DNA of 64,000 nt from contig JAIPBM010000024.1 in the NCBI GenBank assembly GCA_021739695.1, forward strand, positions 1-64,000. Reading direction: 5' to 3'. The position numbers and the translations under genes are program-made. The notes below the pieces were generated by a model that worked only from the letters and a program-made list of their open reading frames with translations, was not told the DNA's origin and searched no databases. Positions within the stretch are counted from its first letter, which is position 1, and each line of letters starts with the position of its first letter. Source of the stretch: Flavobacteriales bacterium. GTDB taxonomy: Bacteria; Bacteroidota; Bacteroidia; UBA10329. Positions 61,214-64,000 of the stretch are shown here, one piece after another.

Positions 61214-62439
61214 TACCTACTGTATTTAGTTATATCCATCTGTTTTAAAAGCGCAATCAAAACATCTACTACAATACTGTTCCCTGCCTGCCTGTACATC
61301 TGCGTATCACTCACAGCAATGTTGAAACTGTCATCAAAACCCATTAGGCGAAGGCATTCCCTAGGGGTCAACTTTCTAATTCTTCCACCGTGCGTCACAT
61401 AATTATCAACTCCAGCTCGATGCATTTTATGCATTGATTGGAGTAACGGACGAGCAACCTCCAAATCAGTTTTAGTACTGGTCTTAAAATTCTTGGTTCC
61501 TCCGGCAAGTACATACTTTCTAACCTTTTCCGATAAGTAGTACTTCTCTTCCACATCATCGACAGCAAAAAGAAACTCATCAAAGCGTCTTTGGGTCGCT
61601 GGTTCAAATACGAAATCACCGTGCCAGTTGAACTGTTGATTCGCTTTTTGGCACAAGGCGACATCTCCATTTATTTGAGTATACCTCTTCGTTCTATTCT
61701 TTGAGCTGGTCACAAATTTCACCCCCTTTTCTTTAAGGTAGTACTTAGACTCTGTGAAATCCTCTAGAAAATCTTGCATTACTCTTTCAAGCAATATTTT
61801 CTTCGGAAATTCAAATTGGACAGATGGGTCTTTAAATCCAATGACGAAGATCCGTTCGCGATGCTGTGGCACTCCAAAATCCTTACTGTTCAGCACTTTC
61901 CAATAAGTATTGTACCCTAATTCGTGAAACACATCTTGAACTACTTGCCAAGTTTGGCCACCGTCATGATTGAGTAAGCCTTTGACATTTTCATAGATAA
62001 ATACATTCGGCTGAGTTTCATTGACTATTCGAGCGAAGTCATAAAAAAGGGTTCCTCTGACATCTTCGAGTCCCATTCGTTTACCAACCATGGAAAATGC
62101 CTGACAAGGACTACCCCCAACAACTATGTCGATTTTCCCTTTGTATTTGGACGCATCAAAGGTTGTGACATCATCGTACCAATCCTTTTCGTCAATTTCG
62201 TAATTAGCGAAATAACTTTCCTTAACGAACTTGTCGTTATCACAGGCAAACGCAATTTCAGTTTTCAACTTGACCCTCTCAAAAGCATGTTCAACCGCTC
62301 CAATCCCACTGAATAACGTTCCGATTCGGATTGTTTTATCTGGGTTTGAAAACTCTAATTCCCTCCAGTCCTTTACTGAAGCGTAAAGCTCAAGTTGCTC
62401 CTTCGCTTCTTCTGTAATCGCCTCCTTTGTGTAGCCCAT
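61213..62439 (-). CDS. DNA (cytosine-5)-methyltransferase of a type II R-M system
   Basis: The 408-residue protein has the C5-methylase motifs in order: FSGIG (43-47, motif I), GGSPCQAFSMVG (108-119, motif IV with Cys112 as nucleophile), IYENVKGLL (148-156, motif VI), FGVPQHRERIFVIGF (motif VIII), and the C-terminal AGNSIVVDVL (motif X). The target-recognition domain lies at about 225-340. It methylates one cytosine in the recognition site to guard the host from the HNH nuclease encoded immediately downstream. It has an ATG 12 nt before a gap of 156 bp to the divergent YdeI-like gene. Confidence 0.93.
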   Translation of the reverse strand: MGYTKEAITEEAKEQLELYASVKDWRELEFSNPDKTIRIGTLFSGIGAVEHAFERVKLKTEIAFACDNDKFVKESYFANYEIDEKDWYDDVTTFDASKYKGKIDIVVGGSPCQAFSMVGKRMGLEDVRGTLFYDFARIVNETQPNVFIYENVKGLLNHDGGQTWQVVQDVFHELGYNTYWKVLNSKDFGVPQHRERIFVIGFKDPSVQFEFPKKILLERVMQDFLEDFTESKYYLKEKGVKFVTSSKNRTKRYTQINGDVALCQKANQQFNWHGDFVFEPATQRRFDEFLFAVDDVEEKYYLSEKVRKYVLAGGTKNFKTSTKTDLEVARPLLQSMHKMHRAGVDNYVTHGGRIRKLTPRECLRLMGFDDSFNIAVSDTQMYRQAGNSIVVDVLIALLKQMDITKYSR

Positions 62440-62595
62440 ACTCTCAACCTATTGATTATCGTCAATCTTAATACAAAGTAAAAAGAACCTCACCGTAACC
62501 TATCTACGTCCCAAAAAACTTATCCCAAAACTTTCCCCATCACCCAACCCTCCCCCACCAATTTTGATTTTTTCAAAAATCAATAACTTAGTATC

Positions 62596-63123
62596 ATGTA
62601 CAACGCACATGCCACCACACTGATTGCCGACCCACGCAAAAGTGCAGGTAAGAACGCCCTTTGCGTGGTTATTGACCAATGGCAGCTCCAACACATGAAC
62701 CGCTGGTATTGGCGGCATTCATTCTATTGCAAAGGCCACCTCGATGGCTACAGGTTCACCATGTACCGTATCTATCCTTCGGGCGACAAGAAGACCTTTC
62801 ATCTGCGCCTTGATGCCAACATGAAAAAGGCCATTGGCAACAAGAAGGCCGGAGATACCGTGTATCTGAACATAGATAAAGACCGCATGATGCACCGCGA
62901 ATCGCAGGAATTCTGGGATGGTCTCCTTTCCGAGAAGCCAAGCTTATATTCGTTCTATGGACTACTTACCAAAGAGCAACAAGGACTCTTTACCGAATGG
63001 ATGGCACTGGCCCCTAACGAAGAAGAGCGCCTCGACCGCACGGTGAAATGCATTGAAGCCATTCGCAATAAGCAGACCTTCGGAAAAATGATTGAGGCCC
63101 ACCGAAAAGCCCGCAAAAGCTGA
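62596..63123 (+). CDS. YdeI/OmpD-associated-like protein with DUF1905-like N-terminus
   Basis: The 175-residue cytoplasmic protein has an N-terminal DUF1905-like part (FYCKGHLDGYRFTMYRI, AGDTVYLNIDKDRMMH) and a C-terminal YdeI-like helical part (LLTKEQQGLFTEWMALAPNE, then KCIEAIRNKQ). E. coli YdeI-like proteins are linked to peptide or polymyxin resistance, but this group is little studied. It is divergent from the R-M operon and may be unrelated to it. Confidence 0.75.
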   Translation: MYNAHATTLIADPRKSAGKNALCVVIDQWQLQHMNRWYWRHSFYCKGHLDGYRFTMYRIYPSGDKKTFHLRLDANMKKAIGNKKAGDTVYLNIDKDRMMHRESQEFWDGLLSEKPSLYSFYGLLTKEQQGLFTEWMALAPNEEERLDRTVKCIEAIRNKQTFGKMIEAHRKARKS

Positions 63124-63285
63124 TAGCCGAGTCTATTCTCTGACTTCTGACATCTTTCTCCTTTTCAACTACCACGCTTACTACAACCGCCCCTCGGCCT
63201 AGGAATTTGTGAGCGGAGCAGAAAACCATAGCACGCATTTTGTCAAACTTTATTGAACAACGAACCCTCCTTTCAATAACAAGTT

Positions 63286-63293
63286 TATTTTTG
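63286..63293 (+). promoter_or_regulatory. Promoter -7 element TATTTTTG
   Basis: An exact TAnnTTTG match ends 10 nt before the ATG at 63304. Confidence 0.45.
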
Positions 63294-63303
63294 TCCGAAA
63301 CCA

Positions 63304-64000
63304 ATGAATACCACGTCAATGATTCGCACAATAACAGTCACAATGGTCTTTATGTCCATAATGAAGTTGGCAACCGCTCAACAGCTAATGCTCGAAAACA
63401 ACGGGGTTCGGGTCTTCGGCTCCGAACTTTCAGACAAGAATCCGGGAATAACCACCACTGAAGTGTTCGACATTACAGACAATGGTTGCACCGCCCTGAT
63501 GGTCAACGCTGGGCGCGAACAAACGTTCAGTTTTTGGGATTACGATCAGAAGCTGAACGTAACGCAACAGACAGCGGGCAACGGTGGTATCGGAGAACTC
63601 ATCAAACCCCAGAAAGGCGAAAACGCCTATGGGTTCGTCTGTTTCGGACATCAGTTCTATTACTTGCGCGGCACTACAGACTATAAGACGAAAGAGAACA
63701 ACTTGGTGCTGTACCGCATTTCGAAAGACCAGAACGTAGCACCAGAAGCAATTCAGCTCAGCACCATAAATGGAGAAGGGTTCTACGATAACATGAACTA
63801 TTCTGGCCTTACAATGAAAAAGTCAGACGATGGGACCAAACTGATGATCGCCATCAAACTAGGCCACGACCGCTCCAAATCTGGAAACCTCTCCTATCGA
63901 TTCAGGATCATTGTTTTGAGCGAAAGCATCGAGAAACTATGGGAGTCAGACATTAAATTCTCAGATCCTGCAGGATCCATAGATGTAGGGGGGGTAGGTT
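63304..64000 (+). CDS. Exported protein of unknown function (3' truncated by window)
   Basis: The frame is open from the ATG at 63304 to the window end, at least 232 residues. The N-terminus is a signal peptide (MIRTITVTMVFMSIMKLATA from the second ATG at 63319). The visible mature part is rich in short beta strands (TTEVFDITDNGCTALMVNAG, YGFVCFGHQFYYLRG) without a recognised motif. It may be a propeller or beta-sandwich protein. The upstream 180-bp gap holds only a promoter element. Confidence 0.75.
   Translation, partial: MNTTSMIRTITVTMVFMSIMKLATAQQLMLENNGVRVFGSELSDKNPGITTTEVFDITDNGCTALMVNAGREQTFSFWDYDQKLNVTQQTAGNGGIGELIKPQKGENAYGFVCFGHQFYYLRGTTDYKTKENNLVLYRISKDQNVAPEAIQLSTINGEGFYDNMNYSGLTMKKSDDGTKLMIAIKLGHDRSKSGNLSYRFRIIVLSESIEKLWESDIKFSDPAGSIDVGGVG

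Overview
The window comes from a member of the Bacteroidota, most likely a Flavobacteriales-type marine or freshwater heterotroph. The evidence is of several kinds: type IX secretion C-terminal sorting domains (type A and the gliding-associated CHU_C type B), TonB receptors with carboxypeptidase-like N-terminal domains, an alternative complex III operon feeding an aa3-type oxidase, a methionine synthase split into two genes, HU-like/SPOR fusion proteins, the near absence of Shine-Dalgarno sites, and a recurring TAnnTTTG promoter element. No rRNA, insertion sequence, integrase or CRISPR array was seen.

Layout. 1-2.9 kb: the 3' part of a giant surface adhesin with six tandem Ig-like repeats. 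2.9-5.8 kb: housekeeping genes (AIM24-like, glycosyltransferase family 9, DoxX, acyl-CoA thioesterase). 5.9-11.8 kb: a TonB receptor followed by a secreted S15/CocE-type hydrolase. 11.9-20.3 kb: MscS channel, two barrel-like envelope proteins, DinB-like protein, ATP-grasp protein, HemJ, HU/SPOR protein, KdsB, TatD, asparaginase. 20.4 kb: tRNA-Ser(GGA). 20.6-22.8 kb: an ExbB-small protein-ExbD-ExbD operon that would energise TonB receptors. 22.9-24.9 kb: CPBP protease and DusB. 24.9-29.5 kb: a second, related TonB receptor with its own secreted hydrolase. 29.6-38.7 kb: GT39-like transferase, M20 amidohydrolase, half-size TauE, a large propeller/barrel protein, MBL hydrolase, EEP phosphatase, and a DUF1571/LysM-like protein. 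38.8-43.2 kb: a SAM-I riboswitch controlling split metH, whose halves are separated by a four-helix-bundle gene bracketed by dispersed repeats. 43.9-44.1 kb: a repeat cluster. 44.2-55.4 kb: the actABCDEF-coxB-coxA respiratory operon on the minus strand. 55.6-58.0 kb: SPOR, TPR and unknown proteins. 57-63 kb: an accessory, repeat-rich region with a Vsr-like nuclease, a pair of small ORFs plus a decayed copy of one, a type II restriction-modification pair (HNH endonuclease and C5 methyltransferase), and a YdeI-like protein. The window ends inside an unidentified secreted protein.

How the parts fit. Proton-motive force made by complex III/oxidase would drive ExbB/ExbD and so the two TonB receptors, each paired with a type IX-secreted hydrolase that could release its ligand outside the cell. 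No known defence or metabolic system stood out as clearly new. The best leads are the two parallel receptor-hydrolase pairs, the repeat families that enter coding ends (metH halves, the family 9 glycosyltransferase), the 119-bp direct repeats bracketing an unknown gene, and the very short distance between promoter elements and start codons.
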